A DNA stretch of 32,363 nucleotides from Candidatus Omnitrophota bacterium (GTDB lineage Bacteria > Omnitrophota > Gorgyraeia > Zapsychrales > JANLHA01), in NCBI GenBank assembly GCA_020849375.1, contig JADLGJ010000072.1, positions 1 through 32,363 on the forward strand. Reading direction: 5' to 3'. The notes beneath the pieces were generated by a model that was given only the letters and a program-made list of their open reading frames with translations, was not told where the DNA came from and made no database searches. The position numbers were made by a program, and so were the translations under genes. Below, piece by piece: positions 22,501 through 31,796 of the stretch (positions within the stretch are counted from its first letter, which is position 1; each line of letters opens with the position of its first letter).

Positions 22501-23028
22501 ATGTCTTTGGTCTCAAATACAATTCAGGGGAAATGGCTGACGGATCCGTTGGCGCATGTCCAATCCATTTTGCAGGCCGTTTTGCTTGTGCTGATCGCTG
22601 GATCTTTGGGGATCGGGTGGTGGCGTTATCAAAATACTGTTTTTGTGATCAGTGAAGCTAAGTCGGGGCCTAACCGGTCATCGGCGGATAGCAGTGATCC
22701 TGCTGGCAAAAGTATTCAGCCGTTAAGTTTTTATACGGAACTAACGGACACGCGCGATATTTTTTCCTTCGTGGGGATGAATCCATCCACCGCGGGTGCC
22801 GACGTGGAAGTGATTTCGCCGGTCAGCCAGGACATGATGAGCCGTTATATCGTCCAGGGGATCATCCATGATGAGGACCCGATGGCGATCATTAAAGACA
22901 AGCAAAGCAATAAGACCTATTTTCTTCACCGTTCAGAAATCCTGGAAGGCGCGAGCCTTGTTGATATTCGTGATAACCATGTGATCTTTAACCGCGGCGG
23001 AGAAGTGATGGAGTTGATCAAAAAATGA
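22501..23028 (+). CDS. gspC: type II secretion protein GspC-like (minimal form)
   Basis: 175 residues. One membrane helix (about 22-41, SILQAVLLVLIAGSLGIGWW) is followed by a Ser/Asp-rich linker and an HR-like domain (about 77-173, RYIVQGIIHDEDPMAIIKDK...). In the T2SS GspC links the inner-membrane platform to the secretin GspD by its HR domain. Typical GspC has a PDZ or coiled-coil domain after HR; none is present, so this is the short form. Sequence identity is low and the call rests mainly on domain order and on being first in the operon. Its stop overlaps the gspD ATG by 4 nt (ATGA). Confidence 0.75.
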   Translation: MSLVSNTIQGKWLTDPLAHVQSILQAVLLVLIAGSLGIGWWRYQNTVFVISEAKSGPNRSSADSSDPAGKSIQPLSFYTELTDTRDIFSFVGMNPSTAGADVEVISPVSQDMMSRYIVQGIIHDEDPMAIIKDKQSNKTYFLHRSEILEGASLVDIRDNHVIFNRGGEVMELIKK

Positions 23029-24701
23029 GACGCGTCACGATCGAGAATATTTTTTTGTTCCTTTGTTCCATGAGTGTCCTTTTAAATGTGATGCCGGGGC
23101 AGGTTTTTGCCCAGGACGTGCCCGCACCGCAACCCGACCCTGTCAATATTAATGAAGAAATAGACGCCCCGGCTTATGCGGTCGCTCCGCAAGAAACAAT
23201 TTTACCGATGCCCAGGACCGTTACCCCTTCCACCGAAAATCCGTCGACACCGCCCCTGCTCGAAGAAGTGGACCTCAAGGAAGTTGAGGTCACGGATGTT
23301 CTGAAAATGATCTCCCAAAAAAGCGGATTGAATATTGTCATCGGCAGTACAGTCACCGGCAAGGTGAGCTTGTATTTGAAAGGTGTCACGGCGAAAGATG
23401 TTTTGGACATTGTCGCTAAAACGAATGACCTGGCTTATGTTGAAGACGGGCGTTTGATCCATGTGATGACGGGAGCGGATTATGAAAGAATATATGGGCG
23501 CAAATTCTTCAAGAAAACAAAGACCGTTCTGCAGAAGTTGAATTATATCAGTGTTGCGGAAGTCGTTCCTATGCTGGAAAGAATGAAAAGCCCCTCGGGA
23601 GTCGTGCTTTCCGACCCGCGCAGCAGTACGATCTCATTAAATGACCTCCCGGAAAATATTTTGGATATGATCGCGTTCATCCGTGAGATCGATGTTCCGC
23701 GCATGACGCAGGTTTTTGACCTGACCTATGCTAAAGCCGAAGACCTCTCCGAGCGCATTAATTTGATCTTGACCCCGACCGTCGGGTCCATGCGTTTTGA
23801 TAAAAGGACGAACAAGATCTCGGTCACCGATATTCCTGACAAGATCCATGAGATCGAACGGATGATCAATGCTTTTGACGTCAAAGAACAGCAGGTCGCG
23901 ATCGAAGCCAAGATCGTGCAGGTTATCCTCAGCGACAATTTTCAAATGGGTGTTGATTGGGAAGCGGTGGTCGAAAGTTCACATAACCTGACGATGGTCG
24001 GTAATTTTGATGTGCTCAATGCCACAGATAAAGCGGGACGCATGAGTATCGGTACCTTGGCCGACGACCACTACACGGCGATGATCGAAGCCCTGCAAAC
24101 ATACGGAAAGACAGAAAATCTTTCCAATCCGCATATCATGGTCATTAACAATCAGGAAGCTAAGATCCTCGTCGGTTCAACGGAGCCTTATGTCACCTCG
24201 ACGACGACGACACCGGCTTCCGGGCCCACGACGACTGCGGAAACGGTCAACTTTATCGAGGTCGGGGTCAAGCTTTATGTCACGCCGACGATCCATAAGG
24301 ACGGCTTTGTCACGTTAAAGATCAAGCCCGAGGTCAGTTCTGTCACCCGCAATGTCACGACCAGCAACAACAATACGATCCCCGTCGTTGAAACGTCCGA
24401 AGCCGAGACCACCGTCTTGGTGAAAGATGGCGTGACCATCGTCATCGGGGGTTTGATCAAAGATGAAAAGATCAATACCGATACGCGTATACCGCTTTTG
24501 GGAAGTATTCCGCTGGTCGGTGGCGCTTTCCGCAGTAAGGATTATTTGACCCGCAAGACCGAGCTTGTCATTTTCTTAACCCCGCGTATATCAACGGGGG
24601 CCATGATCGACGCCCGCAAAGTAGGGAATGTTGACGTCCGCAAAGTTGCTGATAAGGTCGCGATCAAAAAAGAAAAGTCAGAGCCACAACATTTGCAATG
24701 A
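23025..24701 (+). CDS. gspD: type II secretion secretin GspD
   Basis: Forms the outer-membrane channel of the T2SS. Signal peptide to about residue 29 (VFA cut before QD), Pro-rich linker, N0/STN domain (about 78-150, EVDLKEVEVTDVLKMISQ), two secretin-N repeats (about 165-224 and 226-286), then the secretin barrel (about 290-525) with VETSEAETTVLVKDG, TIVIGGLIKDE and IPLLGSIPLVGGAFRS. At 558 residues it is shorter than classic GspD (about 650), consistent with one N domain fewer. No C-terminal S-domain is obvious, so it may not need a GspS pilotin. No lipobox is present. Overlaps gspE by 4 nt. Confidence 0.95.
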   Translation: MRRVTIENIFLFLCSMSVLLNVMPGQVFAQDVPAPQPDPVNINEEIDAPAYAVAPQETILPMPRTVTPSTENPSTPPLLEEVDLKEVEVTDVLKMISQKSGLNIVIGSTVTGKVSLYLKGVTAKDVLDIVAKTNDLAYVEDGRLIHVMTGADYERIYGRKFFKKTKTVLQKLNYISVAEVVPMLERMKSPSGVVLSDPRSSTISLNDLPENILDMIAFIREIDVPRMTQVFDLTYAKAEDLSERINLILTPTVGSMRFDKRTNKISVTDIPDKIHEIERMINAFDVKEQQVAIEAKIVQVILSDNFQMGVDWEAVVESSHNLTMVGNFDVLNATDKAGRMSIGTLADDHYTAMIEALQTYGKTENLSNPHIMVINNQEAKILVGSTEPYVTSTTTTPASGPTTTAETVNFIEVGVKLYVTPTIHKDGFVTLKIKPEVSSVTRNVTTSNNNTIPVVETSEAETTVLVKDGVTIVIGGLIKDEKINTDTRIPLLGSIPLVGGAFRSKDYLTRKTELVIFLTPRISTGAMIDARKVGNVDVRKVADKVAIKKEKSEPQHLQ

Positions 24702-26410
24702 ACTCCATTCTTAAACAGCGCCATATCCGTTTAGGCGAACTTTTGATCGCCGAGAAATTGATCACGGAAGACGAATTGCAGGCGGCTTTAAAAGAACAGG
24801 AGCGTTCCGGCGGCGGTTTGGCCGAAGTTTTTTTACGGACGAAATTCCAGCAGCAGCCGCAGCTCCTTTACCGTGTCCTTGCCCGTCAGTTAGGCGTCGA
24901 TTTTATCGATTGTGCATCCCTGGAAATCCCTCCGGAAGTCCTTTCCGCACTGCCCGCGCAGGCCGCTTTATATTTTAAAGTCCTGCCTATTGAATTCAAA
25001 AATGATGAACTCGTGATCGCGACCGCTGATCCGACGAATGTCAGCAATTTCGACGGATTGACCAGTATTCTCGGGAAAAGGATCCGCTTTGTATTGGCGA
25101 TCGAAAGCGATATTTTTGAAGGGATACGCAGTTATTACGGGTTAGGTGCGGAAACGATCGCGCGAATGCTTGAAAATCGCGAGCCCTCGGCCACGGCAGA
25201 GATCCAGACGGTAGAAAATATCGCTGATGTGCAGAGTGAAGCGTCGATCGCCCGGTTCGTTAATCAAGTTCTTTTGGAAGCGTGCCGTAATCGTGCAACG
25301 GATATTCATTTTGAACCTTATGAAAATGACCTGCGGATTCGTTACCGCATTGACGGCGTTTTACATGACGCGCCGGTCCCGGCCGAGATCCGGCATTTTA
25401 AGGACGCGATCAATTCCCGCATTAAGATCATGTCGCGGTTGAATATTGCCGAAAAACGCCTTCCGCAGGATGGGCGTTTTAATGTCCTCGCCGGGAAACA
25501 ACCGCTGGATCTGCGTATTTCTTTTTTGCCGACGCCCTGGGGTGAAAGTTTGGTCCTTCGCGTTCTGGAGCAAAACCGTTTGCGCGATCTCGCGGAATTA
25601 GGATTTGTCCCGCAGGATTTGGTCGTTCTGGAAAAGTTGATCAAATATCCGCATGGCCTGATCTTTGTTACTGGCCCGACGGGAAGCGGGAAAACAACGA
25701 CATTGTATTCGTGCTTGTCACGACTGAACCTGCCTGAGCATAAGATCATTACCATCGAAGACCCTGTTGAAGTTCAATTGAAAGGGATCTCTCAGATCCA
25801 GGTGAACCCCGCGATCGGGTTAACGTTCGGCCATGGCTTGCGTTCGATCCTTCGCCATGACCCCGACATCATGATGGTCGGGGAGGTCCGTGACCGTGAG
25901 ACCGCCGAAATTGCGGTGCAGGTCGCGTTGACCGGGCATTTGGTGTTCTCAAGCATTCACACCAACGATGCCTCGTCGGGTGCGGCGCGGCTTTTGGACA
26001 TCGGCTGCGAACCTTATTTGATCGCGAGTTCTGTGATCTGTTTTATTGCCCAGCGGCTGGTTCGTGTTCTGTGCCCGTCTTGTAAAAAACGTGCAAGAGT
26101 TTCTGATGAAATGGCGGCCGCGTTCGGCCTTAAGTATGAAGATGTCCGCTCGATCGAATCATATGCGGCCGTTGGTTGTGAACTTTGCCAGATGACGGGC
26201 TATCGCGGCCGGCAGGCGATCTATGAATTTCTTGTGATCAACAATGAGATCCGGCAGCTCATTCAAGACCGTGCTTCTGCGCAAGATATCCGTGTCCAGG
26301 CGGTCAAGAATGGGATGGTCCCTTTGCGGCAAAGCGGTTGGCAAAAGATTTGTCAAGGCCTGACAACTCCTGAAGAAGTGATCCGCGTCACCCGTGACGA
26401 CTCAACATAA
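24698..26410 (+). CDS. gspE: type II secretion ATPase GspE
   Basis: The cytoplasmic hexameric ATPase that drives pseudopilus assembly. N-terminal MshEN-type domain (about 8-145, RLGELLIAEKLITEDELQAAL), then the ATPase: Walker A GPTGSGKT (326-333), Asp box IEDPVE (about 353-358), Walker B MMVGEVRDRET (about 392-402) and the His box FSSIHTND (417-424). A tetracysteine zinc motif, C459-x2-C462 and C494-x2-C497, is characteristic of GspE/PilB. The MshEN domain raises the possibility of c-di-GMP binding; the key Arg/Gly-Leu pattern is partly present (RLGELLI). 570 residues is normal. Confidence 0.97.
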   Translation: MNSILKQRHIRLGELLIAEKLITEDELQAALKEQERSGGGLAEVFLRTKFQQQPQLLYRVLARQLGVDFIDCASLEIPPEVLSALPAQAALYFKVLPIEFKNDELVIATADPTNVSNFDGLTSILGKRIRFVLAIESDIFEGIRSYYGLGAETIARMLENREPSATAEIQTVENIADVQSEASIARFVNQVLLEACRNRATDIHFEPYENDLRIRYRIDGVLHDAPVPAEIRHFKDAINSRIKIMSRLNIAEKRLPQDGRFNVLAGKQPLDLRISFLPTPWGESLVLRVLEQNRLRDLAELGFVPQDLVVLEKLIKYPHGLIFVTGPTGSGKTTTLYSCLSRLNLPEHKIITIEDPVEVQLKGISQIQVNPAIGLTFGHGLRSILRHDPDIMMVGEVRDRETAEIAVQVALTGHLVFSSIHTNDASSGAARLLDIGCEPYLIASSVICFIAQRLVRVLCPSCKKRARVSDEMAAAFGLKYEDVRSIESYAAVGCELCQMTGYRGRQAIYEFLVINNEIRQLIQDRASAQDIRVQAVKNGMVPLRQSGWQKICQGLTTPEEVIRVTRDDST

Positions 26411-26421
26411 GGTTGGCTAAG

Positions 26422-27636
26422 ATGCGTTATGTTTATAAAGCCCGCAATACGTCGGGAATCTTGACGCAAGGCACGCTGGACGCTGAAAGCCGCGAAGAAG
26501 CGGTCCAAAAGATTTTGCGTGATGGATTTTCTCCTGTTGAAGTTGAAGTCCAGGGCAATGTGCGGACGATCTTGCCGGGAACCGTATTCGGGCAGGGTGG
26601 CCGGACGAACCTCAACGATCTTGGGGATTTTTTACGGCGGTTCTCTGATCTGATCGCCGCTGATATCCCGTTGGTGCGTGCTTTACAAATGGTTGAGAAA
26701 AGGACGTCGCGGATCGCTTTGCGGGAAGCGGTCGTCAGGATCATTGGTAAAGTCCAGGATGGGGTGTCCTTATCTGCGGCTTTGGCGTCTGAGCCGAAAG
26801 TTTTTCCGTCATTTTGGCCAGGGTTGGTCCGCGCCGGGGAGATCAGTGGACGGTTAAAAGGGATCTTAGGACGGCTCAGCCAGTTGGTCGAGAAGGAGCG
26901 CGAAGCGAAAGCGCGCTTGATCAGTGGGGCTGTTTATCCGCTTCTGATCCTGATCGTCGTATTCTTGATCGTTTTTGCTTTATTGACCTTTGTGGTCCCG
27001 AAACTTGCTGAAGTGTTCACTGAGATGGGGCAGGACCTCCCGTTGATGACAAAAATGCTGTTGATGATTAGCGGGGCTTTATCTAAAACGTGGTGGCTGT
27101 TCCTTCTGGTGGTAGTCGTAGCCGCCCTCTGGATTAAATCGGTCCTATTAACAGTTGCGGGCCGTTTATCTTTAGAAAAATTCTTGTTCCGTGTTCCGTT
27201 TTGGGGCGAGTTCATTAAGACCGACGATATGGAGCGCCTTGCAAGAACCATCGGGATCCTTTTGGAAAGCGGGGTCGAAACCGTCGCGGCATTAGAATGC
27301 GGGGCGCAAACTTTGAAACGGGAAACATTTAAAGTCGAAATGGCCAAGACGGTTAATGCGGTCCGGCAGGGTGTCGGCTTAAGTACGGCTTTTGCTGCTG
27401 CACCGGTCTTTTCCGAGGACGTTGTCAGCATGATCGGTGTCGGGGAAGAGTCGGGCAAGGGCGCGCAGGGATTTTTGCAATGGGCCGAGATCTGCGAACG
27501 GCGGCTTGAGTACATGACGAAAACTGCGACCGCGCTATTGGAGCCTGCCCTGATCCTTTTTCTCGGTGTGATCTTCGGGTTTATCGTGATGGCACTGCTC
27601 TTGCCGATCTTTAATATGAGTTTGGGAGTGAAATAG
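26422..27636 (+). CDS. gspF: type II secretion inner-membrane platform protein GspF
   Basis: The polytopic platform protein that couples GspE to the pseudopilus. Two T2SSF repeats with the usual motifs: FLRRFSDLIAADIPLVRALQM (first) and MERLARTIGILLESGVETV (second). Membrane segments LLILIVVFLIVFALLTFVVP, WWLFLLVVVVAALWI, and the C-terminal ALILFLGVIFGFIVMALLLPIF. The track starts at TTG 26413, which directly abuts the gspE stop; the ATG at 26422 (MRYVYKARN) has AAGG 9 nt upstream and the family-typical short N-terminus, so I prefer it. In most T2SS operons gspG follows; here GspI does. Confidence 0.95.
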   Translation: MRYVYKARNTSGILTQGTLDAESREEAVQKILRDGFSPVEVEVQGNVRTILPGTVFGQGGRTNLNDLGDFLRRFSDLIAADIPLVRALQMVEKRTSRIALREAVVRIIGKVQDGVSLSAALASEPKVFPSFWPGLVRAGEISGRLKGILGRLSQLVEKEREAKARLISGAVYPLLILIVVFLIVFALLTFVVPKLAEVFTEMGQDLPLMTKMLLMISGALSKTWWLFLLVVVVAALWIKSVLLTVAGRLSLEKFLFRVPFWGEFIKTDDMERLARTIGILLESGVETVAALECGAQTLKRETFKVEMAKTVNAVRQGVGLSTAFAAAPVFSEDVVSMIGVGEESGKGAQGFLQWAEICERRLEYMTKTATALLEPALILFLGVIFGFIVMALLLPIFNMSLGVK

Positions 27637-27637
27637 C

Positions 27638-28036
27638 GTGAGGCCGGGGAAAATAAATTGCCGGGGCGCGTTTTTGTTAGAAGCGTTGCTCGCTGTTTTT
27701 ATTCTTTCTGTGGCCTTGGTCGGCATGATCCGTGGGTTGTTGTCGTCGTTAAACGCCGCGGCGGAGGCGGAGAAATATTCGCACGCGATCTTGGCTGCTG
27801 ACAACGCGTTGATCGAAGTGATTCGTCTTAATGGCCAGAAAGTGGAACCCCCGATCGTTTTAAAAACCCAGGTGGAAAGTGTTGCGGGGCAAATTCTGGT
27901 CAAGCTGTTGGATGATCCAGCGATCCCGGAAGTTTTGCAACAAGCCAGGTTGCGCGTTACATGGCCTGGTGCTGTTAAGGACAAGACGATCGAAGCTTTT
28001 ACTTTGGTCTTTGGGTCTGTTGATGAAAAAAAATGA
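27638..28036 (+). CDS. gspI: minor pseudopilin GspI-like
   Basis: 132 residues. The type IV pilin-like leader ends in RG before AFLLEALLAVFILSVALVG, with Glu at +5 for membrane insertion and assembly. A short globular domain follows (VKLLDDPAIPEVL, ARLRVTW). GspI forms the tip complex of the pseudopilus with J and K. The start is GTG at 27638, one base after the gspF stop, with GGGAG 9 nt upstream. Identification as GspI rests on its position (immediately before J and K) and on small size; pilin tails are poorly conserved. Confidence 0.85.
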   Translation: MRPGKINCRGAFLLEALLAVFILSVALVGMIRGLLSSLNAAAEAEKYSHAILAADNALIEVIRLNGQKVEPPIVLKTQVESVAGQILVKLLDDPAIPEVLQQARLRVTWPGAVKDKTIEAFTLVFGSVDEKK

Positions 28037-28742
28037 CCTTAGCTTTTTCCGTCACCGGGGATTTACCCTGATCGAAGTTTTGCTCGCGGCAATGATCGTG
28101 GCTTTGATGGGCGGGAGCCTTTATGCGACTTTTGCCGCCGGGTTTAAACTGGATCACCGTATTAAGCAGTCATTCGCTGATCTGGACGATAACCGCATCA
28201 TCATGGAACAGCTTGAGCGTGATCTTGGACATGCGGTATTTTATGATTTTCGCGGTTCTTTCCCGGAGCAAAAAACTTTTTTTGATGCCGGCGAGGGGTT
28301 GCTCTTTATCATTAATGATGGCCGGCAATTACGATGGGTTCGCTATCATTTAGGCGTGGACCAGAAAGGGCAGGTCAAATCCACCCAGGTGGGAACGACA
28401 ACGTCAGAGAATGTCGAGGTCAGTAATATTACGACGACGGAGAAGTCATTGCGGTCGCTCGTGCGTGATGAGGGAGACTTGGCCAAACTTTTCAACTCTA
28501 ATGGAGAACCCCAACCCGATAAGAGCGAAGCCCTGACCCGCCGTGTGGCTGATGAAGGTTGGGATATGTTTTATGCCCCGAACGTAACACCGCAAGCGAA
28601 GATCGAATGGCGTTCGGATTGGAAAGAAGAATATTTGCCCGCTGCGGTCCGTTTAGAGCTTTCGTTGCAGAACGAAAAAGGCCAGATCAATAAAATTGAA
28701 CGGGACTTTGTCCTTCCGGCGGGAGGGCGCAATGAGATCTAA
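28023..28742 (+). CDS. gspJ: minor pseudopilin GspJ-like
   Basis: 239 residues from ATG 28023; the track start at 27879 would extend back into gspI. Leader MKKNDLSFFRHRG, cleavage before FTLIEVLLAAMIVAL with Glu +5, then a globular domain. The central region includes a long Thr/Asp/Glu-rich stretch (GTTTSENVEVSNITTTEKSL). GspJ is part of the I-J-K tip. It overlaps gspI by 14 nt and has no good Shine-Dalgarno, so it probably depends on coupled translation. The last 11 nt overlap gspK. Confidence 0.87.
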   Translation: MKKNDLSFFRHRGFTLIEVLLAAMIVALMGGSLYATFAAGFKLDHRIKQSFADLDDNRIIMEQLERDLGHAVFYDFRGSFPEQKTFFDAGEGLLFIINDGRQLRWVRYHLGVDQKGQVKSTQVGTTTSENVEVSNITTTEKSLRSLVRDEGDLAKLFNSNGEPQPDKSEALTRRVADEGWDMFYAPNVTPQAKIEWRSDWKEEYLPAAVRLELSLQNEKGQINKIERDFVLPAGGRNEI

Positions 28743-29796
28743 GGCCTTGCGCCAGGGGACCAGGGGTTCGGTGCTGATCGTTGTCGTCGGGATGCTCGCG
28801 ATCCTTTTGTTGATGACCGTTAGTGTTGGCCGGCGCGCCAATCAAGAACTTGTCTTGGTGAAGTATTCTTTACAGAAGATGCAGTCGCGTTATTTGGCCT
28901 GGGCGGGTTTTCATTATTCTTTGAGCTATATTCGCGCAGACGGCCTCGACGAAAAGACCGGCCGCTATGATAGCCAATTTGCCTGCGCCGTTAAACTCAT
29001 AGAAGAGCAAACACCTGAAGATATTTTTAAAGAGGTGAAATTGGGGGGCGGTTCTTTCGGTGTCACGGCGGGGCAGGACCCCGTACGCTATGGGATGGGC
29101 GATGAAGACGGGAAATTGAATTTGAACGCGGTCGGCATCCCGAATTACGGGATCCTCAAAGAACTGTTGGTGATCGCAGGATTAGATCTCAATAGTGCTA
29201 ATATGGTCGCAGCTTCTGCGGTCGATTGGCGCGATGAGGATTCGGAACCGGCTTTAGGCAAGGAACAGCAGCAGGAGGAAGGGCCGTTCGGCCCCGAGAA
29301 AGAACCATTACGTGCTAAAAATCGGCCTTTCGACCAGGTTGTGGAGTTAATGTTCATCAATAGGATGACCCCGGAGGTGTATGAAAAGATCAAGAATGGC
29401 CTGACCGTGTTCCCTCGCCGGGCAGATAATTTAAAGATCAATCTTGCAACAGCTCCTCGTGAAGTCCTATTGGCGATGGCGAGATTTTTTTCCGGGCCGG
29501 TGACAGGGACGTCCCGAGGTGATGCAGATGGTTTGGTTACAAAACTTTTAGCCTTTCGTGCCGGCGAAGACCGGATCGAAGGGACGGCAGATGATCAAGA
29601 GCTTGTAGAAACCAAGATGGCCCTGACGATGCCGGAGCAAGTTATTTTCCGTTTGATGATGCAATATGAAACAAAGACGTCACGTTTCATATCTTTTCGT
29701 GTTAGTGGTTTTGAAGGAGCTAACCGGCGGCAAAGTCATATTGATGCGGTTGTTGACCGCCAGACTTTAACCGTTGTTTCATGGAGAAATGATTGA
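28732..29796 (+). CDS. gspK: type II secretion tip pseudopilin GspK
   Basis: 354 residues from ATG 28732 (GGAGG 5 nt upstream); the track start at 28696 lies inside gspJ. Leader MRSKALRQGTRG followed by SVLIVVVGMLAILLLM, where Val replaces Glu at +5, as usual for GspK, the tip subunit. The domain block GDEDGKLNLNAVGIP, ASAVDWRDEDSEP and INLATAPREVLLAMA is the T2SSK signature. A long Glu/Gln/Pro-rich loop (KEQQQEEGPFGPEKE) replaces part of the usual insert. Confidence 0.95.
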   Translation: MRSKALRQGTRGSVLIVVVGMLAILLLMTVSVGRRANQELVLVKYSLQKMQSRYLAWAGFHYSLSYIRADGLDEKTGRYDSQFACAVKLIEEQTPEDIFKEVKLGGGSFGVTAGQDPVRYGMGDEDGKLNLNAVGIPNYGILKELLVIAGLDLNSANMVAASAVDWRDEDSEPALGKEQQQEEGPFGPEKEPLRAKNRPFDQVVELMFINRMTPEVYEKIKNGLTVFPRRADNLKINLATAPREVLLAMARFFSGPVTGTSRGDADGLVTKLLAFRAGEDRIEGTADDQELVETKMALTMPEQVIFRLMMQYETKTSRFISFRVSGFEGANRRQSHIDAVVDRQTLTVVSWRND

Positions 29797-29797
29797 A

Positions 29798-31237
29798 ATG
29801 GCCTTATGGAAACAAAAAATAGCGACGGTTCTTTTGGTCAGCGGTGACCGCTTGACCGTTGTCCAGGGCCATGAGGCACGGGTTGAGTTTTTTAACAGCA
29901 CCGAGGTCAATTGGTCACATGAGCAAAAAGCCCGGGAAGATCTTGCCAAACTGATCCCGCCCGCTCGCCGTAAACAGATCCGTGATCTGTGTTTGGTGCT
30001 GCCGCGCCTGATGTTCTTTTCAAAGCAGGTCCGTCTTCCTTCTGTTGACGCGGACGAATTGCGTAAAATGGCTAACCTGCAGATCAGCCAGCATTTGCCG
30101 TATCCGGCCGAACAGGCCGCCTGGGACATCGTGATCGGCCAGCCGCGCGGCTCATCGACCGATGTGCTTATCCTCGCGATCCAGCTGGAAAGCGTGATGA
30201 AATATTTACGCAATCTTTCTGTCGCGGGCCTTGCGCCGACGCATGTGACGATCAGCTCGAACGCTGCGGCCGCTCTTCTGGGTTCGCTGGACATGACATT
30301 GCAAAAGGTCCTCTTTTTGCCGGAAGATCAATACAGCGAGTTCTGTTTTTGCACGTCGGATAATAATTTTTGTTCTTCGCGCGGGATCGTTTATGGTGAA
30401 AAAGACCTCGGAACGGAAAAGGTCAAAGATTTTTTTATCCAGGTCCGTTTGACATTTGAAGCGCATCGTAAGAATTTCCCGCAAAGCACGGTTGCGGCGG
30501 GGTATTATCTGAAAGGTTTTACTCAGGGGGCCCCGCAGGACTTTTGGGAAACTTTGAACCAGGAGTCAGGCGTCCTGTGGAAAGAATTGCCCGTTGATAA
30601 CCTGGTAAAGCTTTTTACTGCGGTCCGCTCCTCGGGAAAGCCGGTGATATCCGCCGACATGTTGGTCGGCTTAGCTTTTTTGCGGCGCGGATTTAATCGG
30701 ATCTGTAATTTTTTGCCGCGTGAATATAAGGCGCGTAACACGGTGCGAGCTTTGCGTCAGAATATGGCGGCGATCACATTTTTAGTGCTCGGCGTGATCC
30801 TGTCCATGACTTTGGCGGTGAGCGCGCCGGTCATTAAGAAATGGGATTATGCGCGCCGTTTGGACCGTGAGCTGAAGCTCGTTGAGAACCCATTCTTGAA
30901 ATTACGCAAAGAACGTGCTCTTTGGTCAGCGATGACCGCTGGTTTGGAGGCGCGGGTTTCGCCGTTAAAGTTCGTGGAAGAACTTTATCGCAGCGCCCCT
31001 CAGGGTATCGCTTTTTCCAGGATACAGATCAGGGCGTTCAATGAGATTGAACTGGAAGGCCAGGCTTTCCAGTCAGCGACAGTCAACGACTTGCAGGAAA
31101 AGCTGATCGCTTCTTCGTTGTTCCGCGATGTGCGGCTTGATCGTACGGTCCGCCGGCCGGGCCCGTTGGGAGAAGTGGTCCAATTCACGATCAGTGCTAA
31201 ATTGCAGAACGTTCAGCCAACGAAAGACAGTCCTTGA
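29798..31237 (+). CDS. gspL: type II secretion protein GspL-like (PilM-like + PilN-like)
   Basis: About 479 residues. The N-terminal 320 residues form an actin-like cytoplasmic domain (PilM/GspL type: LCLVLPRLMFFSKQVRLPS and QISQHLPYPAEQAAWDIV). One membrane helix (about NMAAITFLVLGVILSMTLAVSA) follows, then a periplasmic ferredoxin-like domain of PilN type (GIAFSRIQIRAFNEIELEGQA). GspL tethers GspE to the membrane platform. Start options are TTG 29774, ATG 29789 and ATG 29798; only 29798 has a workable Shine-Dalgarno (GGAGA about 10 nt upstream), and the reading starts just after the gspK stop. Confidence 0.9.
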   Translation: MALWKQKIATVLLVSGDRLTVVQGHEARVEFFNSTEVNWSHEQKAREDLAKLIPPARRKQIRDLCLVLPRLMFFSKQVRLPSVDADELRKMANLQISQHLPYPAEQAAWDIVIGQPRGSSTDVLILAIQLESVMKYLRNLSVAGLAPTHVTISSNAAAALLGSLDMTLQKVLFLPEDQYSEFCFCTSDNNFCSSRGIVYGEKDLGTEKVKDFFIQVRLTFEAHRKNFPQSTVAAGYYLKGFTQGAPQDFWETLNQESGVLWKELPVDNLVKLFTAVRSSGKPVISADMLVGLAFLRRGFNRICNFLPREYKARNTVRALRQNMAAITFLVLGVILSMTLAVSAPVIKKWDYARRLDRELKLVENPFLKLRKERALWSAMTAGLEARVSPLKFVEELYRSAPQGIAFSRIQIRAFNEIELEGQAFQSATVNDLQEKLIASSLFRDVRLDRTVRRPGPLGEVVQFTISAKLQNVQPTKDSP

Positions 31238-31238
31238 T

Positions 31239-31784
31239 ATGGCGTCCGTCAATATAAAACAAAGAGAAAAATTACTTTTGGTCTTAACCATCGTGGTTGT
31301 TTTGGGGTGGGCCTGGAAGTTCTTTGTTTTGAACCCGATCTTGGATTATGGCGACAAGCTCGATGCCGAACTTGTGGTCAAAAACCTCAAGCTTCGTGAG
31401 GCCAAAAAGATCATCAATAGTTCTCCGCAGAAAGCTGCGACGCAAGAATCGTTCAAGCGTTTTATTTCCGGCGGTTCCAATCAGGAAGATATGACAAGAA
31501 TGATCAAGGATATCGAGGTCGCCGCTGCCCAGGCCGGCTTGAAAGTCTTGGAAACGAAAGCTCAGCCGCAGGTCAAGAATGTCGGTTGGTTTGAATTAAG
31601 GGTCAGCATTTCTTTTGAGGGGCGCTGGAGTGATGTGGTTCGTTTCTTTTATCAATTGGAAAATGTTGATAAACCGCTTCTCGTCAATGAAATGTCATTA
31701 GAAGCCAATATGCCGCAACAAACATCGGTTCGCGGGCGTTTCGAGATTGGCCGGCTCCTAACGATAGCGTCGCCGGACCTTTAA
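31239..31784 (+). CDS. gspM: type II secretion protein GspM-like (PilO fold)
   Basis: 181 residues from ATG 31239, which follows the gspL stop by 1 nt; the longer track ORF starting at 31128 extends into gspL. A cytoplasmic tail, one membrane helix (KLLLVLTIVVVLGWAWKFFVL), a short coiled coil and a ferredoxin-like periplasmic domain (VAAAQAGLKVLETKAQP, WFELRVSISFEGRWSDVVRFFYQLEN). GspM partners with GspL in the platform. It is the last gene of the operon; N and O are absent. Its stop is 12 bp from the stop of the convergent minus-strand gene. Confidence 0.88.
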   Translation: MASVNIKQREKLLLVLTIVVVLGWAWKFFVLNPILDYGDKLDAELVVKNLKLREAKKIINSSPQKAATQESFKRFISGGSNQEDMTRMIKDIEVAAAQAGLKVLETKAQPQVKNVGWFELRVSISFEGRWSDVVRFFYQLENVDKPLLVNEMSLEANMPQQTSVRGRFEIGRLLTIASPDL

Positions 31785-31796
31785 AAGTTAAAAGGC

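Noticed and set aside
26934-27515. 193-residue minus-strand ORF
   Set aside because: Shadow of gspF, which has all family motifs in the other strand.
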